From: an uncultured Clostridia bacterium
GTDB taxonomy: Bacteria; Bacillota; Clostridia; Oscillospirales; Oscillospiraceae
Assembly: GCA_947177005.1 (NCBI GenBank)
Contig: CAMWSZ010000032.1
Location: forward strand, 1-13,776
DNA length: 13,776 bases
Reading direction: 5' to 3'
Shown here: one piece after another, positions 1-7,095 of the stretch
How the letters are laid out: each line of letters begins with the position of its first letter
How positions within the stretch are numbered: position 1 is the first letter of the stretch
The notes under the pieces: model-generated
Told to the model about the DNA's origin: nothing
The model's database searches: none
Seen by the model: the letters and a program-made list of their open reading frames with translations, nothing else
Translations under genes and position numbers: made by a program

Positions 1-218
1 AAAGAAAATTTCCACAGATATGCTCATCACCGGGAAAAAGAACACCCAGCGGATAAAACGAGATCATTTGACTTTAAGAACACGCATCAAAAGGCTTTGC
101 AGAAAGACCATCTGCTTTTCTAAGAACGAAGAGATTCATAAGGCGGTTGTTGGTACTTTTATCAATCTCGTTTTCTTTGGCCGTCCTCTTGATTTTTCAA
201 TTATATTGTGACACTACC
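1..218 (+). mobile_element. Right end of an IS1-family insertion sequence
   Basis: The transposase tail is followed at once by GTGACACTACC (208-218). Its reverse complement begins GGTAGTGTCAC, which resembles the GG-x-x-x-TG start typical of IS1-family terminal repeats. I therefore place the right boundary near 218. The left end and the partner copy of the target duplication lie outside the window, so neither boundary nor target duplication is proven. The stretch is visibly more AT-rich than the genes after it, consistent with acquired DNA. Confidence 0.6.
2..211 (+). CDS. IS1-family transposase, C-terminal fragment (5' end outside window)
   Basis: The reading frame is open from the first bases of the window, so the gene starts upstream; the first internal ATG is at 20. 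The roughly 69 visible residues match the C-terminal end of IS1 InsB-type DDE transposases. The signature is TQRI-x-R, then L-x-LR, RL-x-RK, FSK, E-x-H and V-x-G-x-x-x-N, in the same order and spacing as the tail of E. coli IS1 InsB as I recall it. The end of the protein (from about LVFFGRPLDF) does not resemble InsB and may be family variation or decay. The TGA stop (209-211) overlaps the presumed terminal repeat, as expected for a compact insertion sequence. Whether the full element is intact cannot be judged from here. Confidence 0.78.
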   Translation, partial: KKISTDMLITGKKNTQRIKRDHLTLRTRIKRLCRKTICFSKNEEIHKAVVGTFINLVFFGRPLDFSIIL

Positions 219-221
219 TAC

Positions 222-252
222 GAACCCACCGGCTTTTAGCCGGTGGTTGTTC
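222..252. repeat. GC-rich stem-loop next to the IS end
   Basis: CCACCGGC (226-233) pairs perfectly with GCCGGTGG (239-246) around a TTTTA loop. GAAC (222-225) and GTTC (249-252) extend the stem past a two-T bulge (247-248). No T-tract follows, so it is not a standard intrinsic terminator for + strand transcripts. A hairpin with a T-rich loop and a T bulge resembles the subterminal hairpins of IS200/IS605 elements recognised by Y1 transposases. It could also be a leftover of a transcript disrupted by the IS. The structure is seen directly; its origin is a guess. Confidence 0.5.
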
Positions 253-264
253 AGTGATGAGTTT

Positions 265-288
265 CGCCGGAAAAACTCTGGACCGGCG
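265..288. repeat. Second short GC-rich inverted repeat
   Basis: CGCCGG (265-270) and CCGGCG (283-288) form a 6 bp stem with a 12 nt loop. The arms share the GCCGG/CCGGC core with the hairpin at 222-252, so the four arms can pair in alternative ways. It lies upstream of the pckG promoter and is not part of the pckG transcript made from that promoter. No function can be assigned. Confidence 0.35.
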
Positions 289-303
289 TTCAAAAATTCA
301 GCG

Positions 304-313
304 TTTTTTTTTT
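304..313 (+). promoter_or_regulatory. T10 tract at the UP-element position of the pckG promoter
   Basis: An uninterrupted run of ten T ends 8 bp before the -35 box of the promoter at 322-350. This is about -53 to -44 relative to the likely start point. A/T tracts here act as UP elements that contact the RNA polymerase alpha C-terminal domain in many bacteria. Its effect here is inferred. Homopolymers of this length also change length easily. Confidence 0.4.
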
Positions 314-321
314 GATAGTAC

Positions 322-350
322 TTGCAATCGGGGGAAAATTCTAGTATGAT
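322..350 (+). promoter_or_regulatory. Sigma-A-type promoter for pckG
   Basis: TTGCAA (322-327) and TATGAT (345-350) are separated by exactly 17 bp. Each box is one substitution from consensus. Transcription would begin near 357, giving a leader of about 55 nt before the ATG at 412. The -35 box overlaps TTGCAATCG, which fits the left half of a CcpA cre site, but the right half does not fit. Confidence 0.72.
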
Positions 351-411
351 GCTTAGGGTAATAACCCATTTTCCAAAATTTAGACTGCAAAATCAATATG
401 GAGGATAAACT

Positions 412-2178
412 ATGGCTCTAACGAAAAACAAAGTTGTGCTGGATTGGATTGACAAAATGGCCAAGATAACCCAGCCCGACAAAATTGTCTGGATCGACGG
501 CTCCCAGGAACAGATTGAAGCCCTGCGCGCCGAGGCCTGCGCCACCGGTGAGATGGAGAAGCTCAACCCGGAAAAGCTTCCTGACTGCTATCTGCATCGT
601 ACTGCGGTCAATGACGTGGCCCGTGTGGAGGACCGCACCTTCATCTGTTGCCGCAAAAAAGAAAACGCCGGCCCCACCAATAACTGGATGGACCCCCAGG
701 AGATGTACGCTAAGCTCAATAAGCTCTATACCGGCGCTATGAAGGGCCGTACCATGTACGTCATCCCCTATTCCATGGGCGTAGTCGGTTCACCCTTTGC
801 CAAATACGGTATCGAGCTGACAGACTCCATTTACGTCGTCCTCAATATGTGCATCATGACTCGCGTCGGTACCGACGTGGCCGAACAGCTGGGCGACGAC
901 TTCATCAAGGGCCTTCACGCCAAGGCTGACATTGATCCCGAAAACCGCTATATCGTCCATTTCCCCGAGGACAACACCATTATGAGCGTCAACTCCGGCT
1001 ATGGCGGAAACGTGCTGCTGGGCAAGAAGTGCTTTGCTCTGCGCATCGCCTCCTATCTGGGCCACGAGCAGGGCTGGATGGCTGAGCATATGCTCATCCT
1101 CGGCCTCCAGAATCCGCAGGGCGAGGTCCGGTATCTTGCCGCTGCATTCCCGTCCGCCTGCGGCAAAACCAACCTGGCTATGCTCATTCCTCCGGAAGCT
1201 TACCGTGAAAAGGGCTGGAAGGTCTGGTGTGTGGGCGATGATATCGCTTGGATCCGTAAGGGTGAGGACGGCCGCCTGTGGGCGATGAACCCCGAATTCG
1301 GCTTCTTCGGCGTGGCCCCCGGCACCAATGAAAAATCCAATCCCAACGCTCTGGCCTCCACCCGTCAGGGCACTATCTTCACCAACGTCGCCCACAACTT
1401 GGACGACAACACCGTGTGGTGGGAGGGCCTGGACAAGAATCCTCCGGCCAACGCCGTTGACTGGAAGGGCAATCCCTGGAACGGACAGACCAGCTCCGAG
1501 AAGGGCGCGCATCCCAACAGCCGTTTCACCGCCCCCGCCCAGAACTGCCCCTGCATCTCCGACCAGTTCAACTCCCCCACCGGCGTGCCTCTGAGTGCTA
1601 TCGTCTTCGGCGGCCGCCGCGCCAAAACCGCTCCCCTGGTCTACCAGTCCCGCAACTGGGATCACGGTGTGTTCGTCGGCTCCATTATGGCCTCCGAAAC
1701 CACCGCCGCCGCTACCGGCGCAGTGGGCGTCGTACGCCGCGACCCAATGGCTATGCGTCCCTTCTGCGGCTACCACATGGGCGACTACTGGCAGCACTGG
1801 CTGGATATGGGCAAGAAGATCGACGAGGATAAGCAGCCCAAGATCTTTAACGTCAACTGGTTCCGTACCGACGAGGAAGGCCATTTCATTTGGCCCGGCT
1901 TCGGCGACAACATGCGCGTCCTTGAGTGGATCATGAAGCGCGCTTTCGGCGAGGCCGATGCCGTGGAGACCCCCATTGGCTATCAGCCCAAGCCCGAGGA
2001 TATCAATCTGGAGGGCTCCGGCGTCGATGTCGAGACCCTCAAGGGCCTGCTGACCGTGGACAAGGAAGTGTGGAAGGAAGAGGTCAAGGGCATCCACGAG
2101 TTCTACGGGCAGTTCGGCGACAAGGTCCCCCAGGGCCTGCGCGACGAGCTGGCAAAGCTGGAAGAAAACCTGAAATAA
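412..2178 (+). CDS. pckG: Phosphoenolpyruvate carboxykinase (GTP)
   Basis: This cytoplasmic enzyme interconverts oxaloacetate and phosphoenolpyruvate using GTP/GDP. It either starts gluconeogenesis or, in fermenting gut anaerobes, fixes CO2 on the way to succinate or propionate. At 588 residues it is close to the usual length of about 600 for the GTP-dependent family and is unlike the ATP-dependent PckA family of about 530. The P-loop (kinase-1a) reads FPSACGKTNLAM at 246-257 with the hyperreactive Cys250 of GTP enzymes. The kinase-2 motif VGDDIAW lies at 274-280. Metal and substrate segments around GGNVLLGKKCFALRIAS (198-214) and AEH (224-226) are present. The start is set by GGAGG at 400-404, seven bases before the ATG. 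The gene has its own promoter and terminator, so it is probably expressed independently. Confidence 0.97.
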   Translation: MALTKNKVVLDWIDKMAKITQPDKIVWIDGSQEQIEALRAEACATGEMEKLNPEKLPDCYLHRTAVNDVARVEDRTFICCRKKENAGPTNNWMDPQEMYAKLNKLYTGAMKGRTMYVIPYSMGVVGSPFAKYGIELTDSIYVVLNMCIMTRVGTDVAEQLGDDFIKGLHAKADIDPENRYIVHFPEDNTIMSVNSGYGGNVLLGKKCFALRIASYLGHEQGWMAEHMLILGLQNPQGEVRYLAAAFPSACGKTNLAMLIPPEAYREKGWKVWCVGDDIAWIRKGEDGRLWAMNPEFGFFGVAPGTNEKSNPNALASTRQGTIFTNVAHNLDDNTVWWEGLDKNPPANAVDWKGNPWNGQTSSEKGAHPNSRFTAPAQNCPCISDQFNSPTGVPLSAIVFGGRRAKTAPLVYQSRNWDHGVFVGSIMASETTAAATGAVGVVRRDPMAMRPFCGYHMGDYWQHWLDMGKKIDEDKQPKIFNVNWFRTDEEGHFIWPGFGDNMRVLEWIMKRAFGEADAVETPIGYQPKPEDINLEGSGVDVETLKGLLTVDKEVWKEEVKGIHEFYGQFGDKVPQGLRDELAKLEENLK

Positions 2179-2203
2179 TCAACACCAAAAAATGTCTGCA
2201 ACA

Positions 2204-2241
2204 GACCGCCGCAGCCCCAGGCTCCGCGGCGGTCCGTTTTT
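2204..2241 (+). terminator. Intrinsic terminator after pckG, abutting the next RBS
   Basis: GACCGCCGC (2204-2212) pairs perfectly with GCGGCGGTC (2226-2234), and AGCC/GGCT (2213-2216/2220-2223) adds an inner stem. A five-T run follows at 2237-2241. The AGGAGG ribosome binding site of the next gene begins at 2244, only three bases after the T run. This is a clear hairpin with a short U tract, so partial read-through is plausible. Confidence 0.8.
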
Positions 2242-2257
2242 ATAGGAGGAGAAAACA

Positions 2258-3133
2258 ATGCTGTATACTATTGAAAACGATTTCCTGCGCATGACCATTG
2301 ACAGCACCGGCGCGCAGATGATGAGCATCACCGCCGCGGACGGGACCGAATATCTCTGGAACGGCGACAAAACCTATTGGGGCGGCCGCGCGCCCAACCT
2401 GTTCCCCTACGTGGGCCGCCTGACCAACGATACCTATACCGTTGACGGCAAAGCCTATCAAATGGGCCGCCACGGCTTTTCCCGTCACGAGCAGTTCGAG
2501 GCCCGGCAGGAGGGGCCGGACAAGATCACCCTCCGCATCACGGCCACCGAAAAAACGTTAGCCGTCTATCCCTGGAATTTTGCGTTTTCCGTGTCCTACG
2601 AGCTGGACGGCAGCACCGTATCTATCACCTACTGCGTCGAAAACCTTGACAGCAAAGAGATGTATTTTGGTCTGGGGGCACATCCCGGCTTCCGTGTCCC
2701 GCTGGAGGAGGGCAAATCCTTTACCGATTATAAGCTGACCTTCAGCCGTCCCGCCCAGCCGTGGCGTGCGGAGATGACGGATGCATGCATGATGAACGGA
2801 CAGCAGACCCCCTATCCCCTGCAAAACGGCGTGGAGATGCCCCTCCGGCACGACCTGTTCGACCGGGACGCCGTTGTCCTGACCAACATGGACCGGACCG
2901 TCACACTGTCCGCCGGTGAGGGCACGAAGGGCCTGACGCTGGCCATTCCCCGGATGCGGTATCTGGGCGTGTGGCACACCCCGAAAAGCGATGCGCCGTT
3001 CGTATGCCTGGAGCCGTGGGCGAGCCTGCCGTCCCGTCAGGATATCGTCGAGGATTTCGCCCAGCAGAACGACCTGATCGCCCTCTCCCCCGGCGAGGTC
3101 TACCGCAACCGCTGGAGCATCACCGTTTTTTAA
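2258..3133 (+). CDS. Aldose 1-epimerase family protein (LacX/GalM-like)
   Basis: A 291-residue galactose-mutarotase-fold protein that should interconvert alpha and beta anomers of a sugar or sugar phosphate in the cytoplasm. Expected active-site features are visible: GRHGFSRH with His72, GLGAHPGF with His142 (the likely catalytic acid), and CLEPWASLPS with Glu252 (the likely base). The early segment APNLFPYVGRL (45-55) is also typical of the LacX-like subgroup, as is the length. There is no signal peptide. The start is fixed by AGGAGG at 2244-2249, eight bases before the ATG. No promoter is seen between the pckG stop and this gene, so expression may depend on read-through of the pckG terminator. 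The exact sugar cannot be read from sequence. A gap of 51 bp without a terminator separates it from the next gene. Confidence 0.88.
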   Translation: MLYTIENDFLRMTIDSTGAQMMSITAADGTEYLWNGDKTYWGGRAPNLFPYVGRLTNDTYTVDGKAYQMGRHGFSRHEQFEARQEGPDKITLRITATEKTLAVYPWNFAFSVSYELDGSTVSITYCVENLDSKEMYFGLGAHPGFRVPLEEGKSFTDYKLTFSRPAQPWRAEMTDACMMNGQQTPYPLQNGVEMPLRHDLFDRDAVVLTNMDRTVTLSAGEGTKGLTLAIPRMRYLGVWHTPKSDAPFVCLEPWASLPSRQDIVEDFAQQNDLIALSPGEVYRNRWSITVF

Positions 3134-3184
3134 CGCGGAAAACAGACAGCTAACCGTTAACCGTAATAAATTAAGGAGACGTTT

Positions 3185-4963
3185 ATGAGAAAGAAAATTC
3201 TGGCTTTGCTGCTGGCCTTGATGACCTGTGTCTGCCTGACAGTACCTGCCTTTGCCGCAGGAGAACTGACGCCCTATACCGGAGGCTTTAATAAAAATAA
3301 GCATGATAACGGCGGCGGCGGCCGCGTGCGGACAAATTTCTACCGTGAGGGCGACTATTATGTAGTGGTGGAATACAACGGCTATAATCTGCTTGTAGAG
3401 TATTACAACGACGATTTTGAACTGGTGTCCGCACGGAAGATTCCCTATGAAAATCTCGGCAGAAGCGCGGACACCGGCTGGGGCGGTTTCTACTGCGGAG
3501 AAAACTACAATTTTATTGTCACTGGAGGCGCCAACAAAGCGGAAGATAATTCGAAAGCAGTTGCCCTGGTCACAAAATATGACAAGAACTGGAACAAACT
3601 GGGCAGCGTCAGCCTGCTTGGAGCAAATACAACAGAGGCTTTCACAGGCGGAAGTGTCCGCTTCGCGGAGTATAACGGGATGCTCTATATCCATACCTGC
3701 CATGAGATGTACAAATATTCTGACGGCGTGAACCATCAGGCCAATATGACCTTCTGCGTCCGGGAAAGCGATATGACCATTACAGACGGACGGTACGGCA
3801 TCTCCAACAACAGCACCGGCTACGTCAGCCATTCCTTTGACCAGTATATCATGATCGACCAGGACCACAATATCCTCACGCTGGACAAGGGCGACGCACA
3901 TCCCCGCGGCGCCGCGCTGATGCGCTATTCCAACAAAGCGGGCAGCGACAAATTTACAGGATCCTGTGAAATGGTCACGTTGCAGGATGCTCCATCGGGC
4001 AGCCCTTTGGTTGCGCCGGGCGGTCTGGCCGAAACCCCTGATTACTATGTGACAACATACCGGTATAAAGTACCGGGCGAAAGCGTGGAAAGCGCGTATG
4101 TCGCCTTTACGCCGAAAAATAATTTTACCCTGGAAGCCACCAAAAAAATTCGTCTTGCTGACATCGAACCCAGAAGTGCTACCACGCCGGTCGTTGCGCC
4201 CGTTGACCTGAACAGCGGCTACATTATCTGGACAGACGGCGAATATGAAAATATTTTCTATGTATCCTATACTGCGGACGGCACCATTTCGGAGGTCAAA
4301 ACGGCGAAAGGGCATATTCCCGACTTTGTGCCCATCTCCTATAACGGCAAGCTTATCTGGTATATCGTCAGCTATTCCGCGCCCACCTTCTATACCTTGG
4401 ACGCCTCCGGCGTGACCTCCAAACCCGCCGGGATCTATCGCGCAACAACCATTGACTTTTCCGACGTGAAGCAGGGAGATTCGTATTATGAACCGGTGAG
4501 ATGGGCTATTGACAAGAAAATCGCCAACGGCACCAGCGCCACGACTTTTTCTCCGGAAAAGAACTGTACCGTGGGACAGGTTCTGACCTTCCTCTGGAAA
4601 GCCAACGGTTCCCCGGAGCCTGCGGGCAGCAATTCCTTCACCGACGTCAGTTCCAATCAGTACTATTATAAGCCCGCTCTGTGGGCGAAAGAAAAAGGGA
4701 TTGTCTCCGGTTCCACTCTGAATGCCGGCGCATCCTGTACCCGCGGTTCGGCTGTCATGTATTTATGGAAGCTCGCAGGCAAACCGGCTCCTGAAGGGCC
4801 ATATGCCGTTTTCGGCGATATATCCGGTGAAATGGCGGATGCAGTAGCCTGGGCAGTCTCCAAGGGCTTTACCTACCGCAGCAGCATCTTCGAGTTCGGT
4901 ACGGAACAGCCCTGCACCAGAAGCCAGATCGTTACGTTCCTGTATAACGTCTACGCAAAATAA
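3185..4963 (+). CDS. Secreted SLH-domain cell-surface protein with beta-rich N-terminal region
   Basis: The 592-residue product starts with a Sec signal peptide (Lys-rich start, hydrophobic core 5-20, likely cleavage after PAFA at 24). No lipobox is seen. Residues 25-415 are rich in Tyr, Gly, Asn and Asp with repeated short strand-like segments, such as GYNLLVEYYNDDFELVSA and YNGKLIWYIVSYSA. This suggests a beta-propeller-like or similar all-beta extracellular domain, but I recognise no named family. Three S-layer homology repeats follow at about 423-481 (opening with FSDV), 482-539 (FTDV) and 540-592 (FGDI). These normally bind pyruvylated secondary cell-wall polymer and hold the protein at the surface. 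The third repeat is the most divergent. AAGGAG at 3173-3178 sets the start. No clear promoter was found just upstream, so it may be cotranscribed with the epimerase gene. A strong terminator follows. Its ligand or substrate is unknown. Confidence 0.9.
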   Translation: MRKKILALLLALMTCVCLTVPAFAAGELTPYTGGFNKNKHDNGGGGRVRTNFYREGDYYVVVEYNGYNLLVEYYNDDFELVSARKIPYENLGRSADTGWGGFYCGENYNFIVTGGANKAEDNSKAVALVTKYDKNWNKLGSVSLLGANTTEAFTGGSVRFAEYNGMLYIHTCHEMYKYSDGVNHQANMTFCVRESDMTITDGRYGISNNSTGYVSHSFDQYIMIDQDHNILTLDKGDAHPRGAALMRYSNKAGSDKFTGSCEMVTLQDAPSGSPLVAPGGLAETPDYYVTTYRYKVPGESVESAYVAFTPKNNFTLEATKKIRLADIEPRSATTPVVAPVDLNSGYIIWTDGEYENIFYVSYTADGTISEVKTAKGHIPDFVPISYNGKLIWYIVSYSAPTFYTLDASGVTSKPAGIYRATTIDFSDVKQGDSYYEPVRWAIDKKIANGTSATTFSPEKNCTVGQVLTFLWKANGSPEPAGSNSFTDVSSNQYYYKPALWAKEKGIVSGSTLNAGASCTRGSAVMYLWKLAGKPAPEGPYAVFGDISGEMADAVAWAVSKGFTYRSSIFEFGTEQPCTRSQIVTFLYNVYAK

Positions 4964-4973
4964 ACCTATGCAC

Positions 4974-5015
4974 AGCAGCGGCAGCCGTCTCCACGGCTGC
5001 CGCCGCTTATTTTTT
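4974..5015 (+). terminator. Strong intrinsic terminator between the SLH gene and the pyr operon
   Basis: Arms 4974-4988 and 4993-5007 form a 15-position, very GC-rich stem with a single A-C mismatch and a CTCC loop. A T-rich tail TTATTTTTT follows at 5007-5015. It isolates the pyr operon from upstream transcription; the pyr -35 box starts only 20 bp later. Confidence 0.9.
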
Positions 5016-5035
5016 GCCCAAAAAGAAAAACCCGC

Positions 5036-5064
5036 TTGACAGAGCACGCCTCTTTCTGTATAAT
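5036..5064 (+). promoter_or_regulatory. Perfect consensus promoter of the pyr operon
   Basis: TTGACA (5036-5041) and TATAAT (5059-5064) match sigma-70/sigma-A consensus at all twelve positions with an ideal 17 bp spacer. The likely start is A5071 or A5072, giving a leader of about 37 nt before the pyrC ATG at 5108. The leader contains no hairpin or T-tract and is too short for a PyrR-dependent attenuator. Confidence 0.9.
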
Positions 5065-5094
5065 AGGGCGAAATGCGATTTTATTCCCAGTGAG

Positions 5095-5101
5095 AAAGGA
5101 G
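5095..5101 (+). promoter_or_regulatory. Ribosome binding site deciding the pyrC start
   Basis: AAAGGAG lies six bases before the ATG at 5108. The same frame is open back to a TTG at 5036, but that codon is part of the -35 box and precedes the transcription start, so it cannot be used. Confidence 0.85.
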
Positions 5102-5107
5102 CCGAAC

Positions 5108-6370
5108 ATGGATTACCTGCTGAAAAACGCGATGCTCTCGGGCCGTCCGGCTGTGATTGCCGTGCAGTCCGGCCGTATTGTTTCTACCTGCGCAGAACCC
5201 GGAAATTTCCCCGGTGCAGCTGTCATTGATCTCCATAACGCCGCCGTTTTTCCCGGTTTCGTTGATGTTCACGTCCATCTGCGAGAACCGGGATTTTCGT
5301 ATAAAGAAACGATTGCCTCCGGAACCCGCGCCGCCGCCCGGGGCGGTTACGCCCATATCTGCCCCATGCCGAACCTCAATCCCGTGCCGGATACTCTGGA
5401 GCATCTGCGGACACAGCTGGAGCTTATTCAGCGGGATGCCGTTGTCAACGTCCACCCCTACGGCGCGATCACCGTGTCGGAACAGGGGGAGCGGCTGTCG
5501 GACATGGAAGAAATGGCCCCCTTTACCGCCGGTTTCTCCGACGACGGAAGGGGCGTCCAAAGCGCGGACATGATGCGCGGCGCGATGCTGGAAGCGAAGC
5601 GTCTGGAGAAAATCATCGCCGCCCACTGCGAGGACAACAGCCTGCTCCGCGGCGGCTATATCCATGACGGGGCCTACGCCAGAGAACACGGCCACCGCGG
5701 GATCTGTTCCGAGAGCGAGTGGGGACAGATTGCCCGCGACCTGAAGCTGGCGGAGGAAACCGGATGCCGGTATCATGTGTGCCATATCTCCACAAAAGAG
5801 AGCGTGGAACTGATCCGGGCCGCAAAAGCGCGGGGCGTGGACGTGACCTGCGAGACAGGCCCTCATTACCTGGTGTTCACCGACGCCGGTTTGCAGGAGG
5901 ACGGACGCTTCAAGATGAATCCCCCTATCCGCGGCGCGGAGGACCGGCAGGCCCTGCGGGAGGGCCTGCTGGACGGTACAATCGACATGATCGCTACGGA
6001 TCATGCCCCCCACAGTGCGGAGGAAAAAAATCGGGGTCTGGAAAAAAGCGCTATGGGTGTCGTGGGTCTGGAGACGGCTTTTTCCGCCCTCTACACCCAC
6101 CTTGTCAAACCCGGCCTGCTGACGCTGGAACGGCTCACCGCCCTGCTGCATGACAACCCTGCAAAGCGGTTTGGTTTCGGGACGCCCCTGGAAGTGGGAC
6201 AGCCCGCGGATTTGACGGTGTTTGATCTGAATAAAGAGTATATTGTGGACCCGGAAAAATTCCAGTCCATGGGACGAGCCACGCCCTTTGCGGGGATGAA
6301 ATTGTACGGTGTGTGCCAATTGACAATGGTCAACGGAAACATCGTCTGGCGGGAGGAGGAAACGGTGTGA
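5108..6370 (+). CDS. pyrC: Dihydroorotase
   Basis: It cyclises N-carbamoyl-L-aspartate to dihydroorotate, the third step of de novo UMP synthesis, in the cytoplasm. The 420-residue protein is a class I (Bacillus-type) dihydroorotase of the amidohydrolase fold. The metal motif DVHVHLREPG covers 53-62 (His55, His57). GFSDDGRGV at 142-150 supplies the aspartate used in this class for bridging the two zinc ions. His173 (AAHCED), His226 (CHIST) and the catalytic Asp298 (ATDHAPHS) complete the site. It is the first gene of the pyr operon. Its TGA stop overlaps the GTG start of pyrK by four bases, which suggests translational coupling. Confidence 0.96.
   Translation: MDYLLKNAMLSGRPAVIAVQSGRIVSTCAEPGNFPGAAVIDLHNAAVFPGFVDVHVHLREPGFSYKETIASGTRAAARGGYAHICPMPNLNPVPDTLEHLRTQLELIQRDAVVNVHPYGAITVSEQGERLSDMEEMAPFTAGFSDDGRGVQSADMMRGAMLEAKRLEKIIAAHCEDNSLLRGGYIHDGAYAREHGHRGICSESEWGQIARDLKLAEETGCRYHVCHISTKESVELIRAAKARGVDVTCETGPHYLVFTDAGLQEDGRFKMNPPIRGAEDRQALREGLLDGTIDMIATDHAPHSAEEKNRGLEKSAMGVVGLETAFSALYTHLVKPGLLTLERLTALLHDNPAKRFGFGTPLEVGQPADLTVFDLNKEYIVDPEKFQSMGRATPFAGMKLYGVCQLTMVNGNIVWREEETV
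6354..6359 (+). promoter_or_regulatory. Ribosome binding site deciding the pyrK GTG start
   Basis: AGGAGG sits inside the 3' end of pyrC, seven bases before GTG at 6367. An in-frame ATG at 6313 lacks such a site and would add 18 residues that do not look like the PyrK N-terminus. Confidence 0.75.
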
Positions 6371-7095
6371 AACAGGTTCTGTATTCGATAGCGGAGAACC
6401 GCCTGCTGGCACCGGATGTCTGGGAAATGCGCCTGAACGGGGACACATCGGCCCAGACCGCCCCCGGACAGTTCGTCAATATCAGGCTGGACGGTTTTTT
6501 CCTGCGCCGTCCCCTCTCGGTCTGCGACTGGGATGCTTCCGGCCTTACGATCATATATAAAGTTGTCGGGAAGGGTACGGCGGCAATGTCTCAGATGACA
6601 CCGGGACAGACCTTGGATGTACTGTGCGGCCTGGGCAACGGGTTCGATGTGGACAGGTGCGGAGCGCGGACGGCTGTCATAGGCGGGGGCGCAGGTGTGC
6701 CGCCTATGTACGGCTTAGCCAAAAAATTGCTGGAGGCCGGAAAAACGCCCATTGCTCTTTTAGGATTCAATACGGCGGGCGAGGTGTTCTATGAGGAAAA
6801 ATTCCGGGAACTGGGTATTGAGACCGTTGTGACAACCGTTGACGGCAGCTATGGCGCAAAGGGCTTTGTGACAGACGCCCTCCCGGAGAGCTTTGATTTT
6901 TACTGCGCCTGCGGTCCGCTGCCAATGCTGAAAGCGGTGTACAGCGCCGCCAAAACCTCCGGACTGCTGAGCTTTGAGGAGCGTATGGGCTGCGGCTTCG
7001 GGGCCTGTATGGGGTGCAGCTGCAAAACGAAATACGGTAATAAACGCATCTGCAAGGACGGACCGGTGCTGGAGAAGGAGGAGATTATATGGTAG
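6367..7095 (+). CDS. pyrK: Dihydroorotate dehydrogenase B, electron transfer subunit
   Basis: PyrK carries FAD and a [2Fe-2S] cluster and passes electrons from dihydroorotate, via PyrD, to NAD+. The 242-residue product has a ferredoxin-reductase-like N-terminal half with the FAD motif RRPLS at 47-51 and a nucleotide-binding segment around VIGGGAGVPPMYGLAKKL (104-121). The C-terminal cluster motif has Cys209, Cys214, Cys217 and Cys229, with the spacing expected for the PyrK iron-sulfur cluster; an extra Cys219 lies between. GTG is the likely start because of the well placed RBS and the typical PyrK beginning. It overlaps pyrC by 4 bp and pyrD by 7 bp, which fits the need for equal amounts of PyrK and PyrD. 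Confidence 0.94.
   Translation: MKQVLYSIAENRLLAPDVWEMRLNGDTSAQTAPGQFVNIRLDGFFLRRPLSVCDWDASGLTIIYKVVGKGTAAMSQMTPGQTLDVLCGLGNGFDVDRCGARTAVIGGGAGVPPMYGLAKKLLEAGKTPIALLGFNTAGEVFYEEKFRELGIETVVTTVDGSYGAKGFVTDALPESFDFYCACGPLPMLKAVYSAAKTSGLLSFEERMGCGFGACMGCSCKTKYGNKRICKDGPVLEKEEIIW

Noticed and set aside
790..2097. Long minus-strand open frame (435 codons) opposite pckG
   Set aside because: It lies wholly within pckG, whose + strand protein has every motif of GTP-PEPCK. The minus frame shows no known motif and is an effect of GC-rich codon use.
2558..4315. Minus-strand open frame of 585 codons across the epimerase and SLH genes
   Set aside because: It spans two well supported + strand genes and the gap between them, and its product has no recognisable family.
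5036..5107. Upstream extension of pyrC to a TTG at 5036
   Set aside because: The codon is part of the -35 box and lies before the likely transcription start; the ATG at 5108 has a well placed AAAGGAG.
5065..5107. PyrR attenuator or riboswitch in the pyr leader
   Set aside because: Only about 37 nt, with no hairpin, T-tract or recognisable binding motif.
5081..6448. Minus-strand open frame of 455 codons opposite pyrC
   Set aside because: Antisense shadow of a motif-complete dihydroorotase gene; it also crosses the pyrC/pyrK junction.
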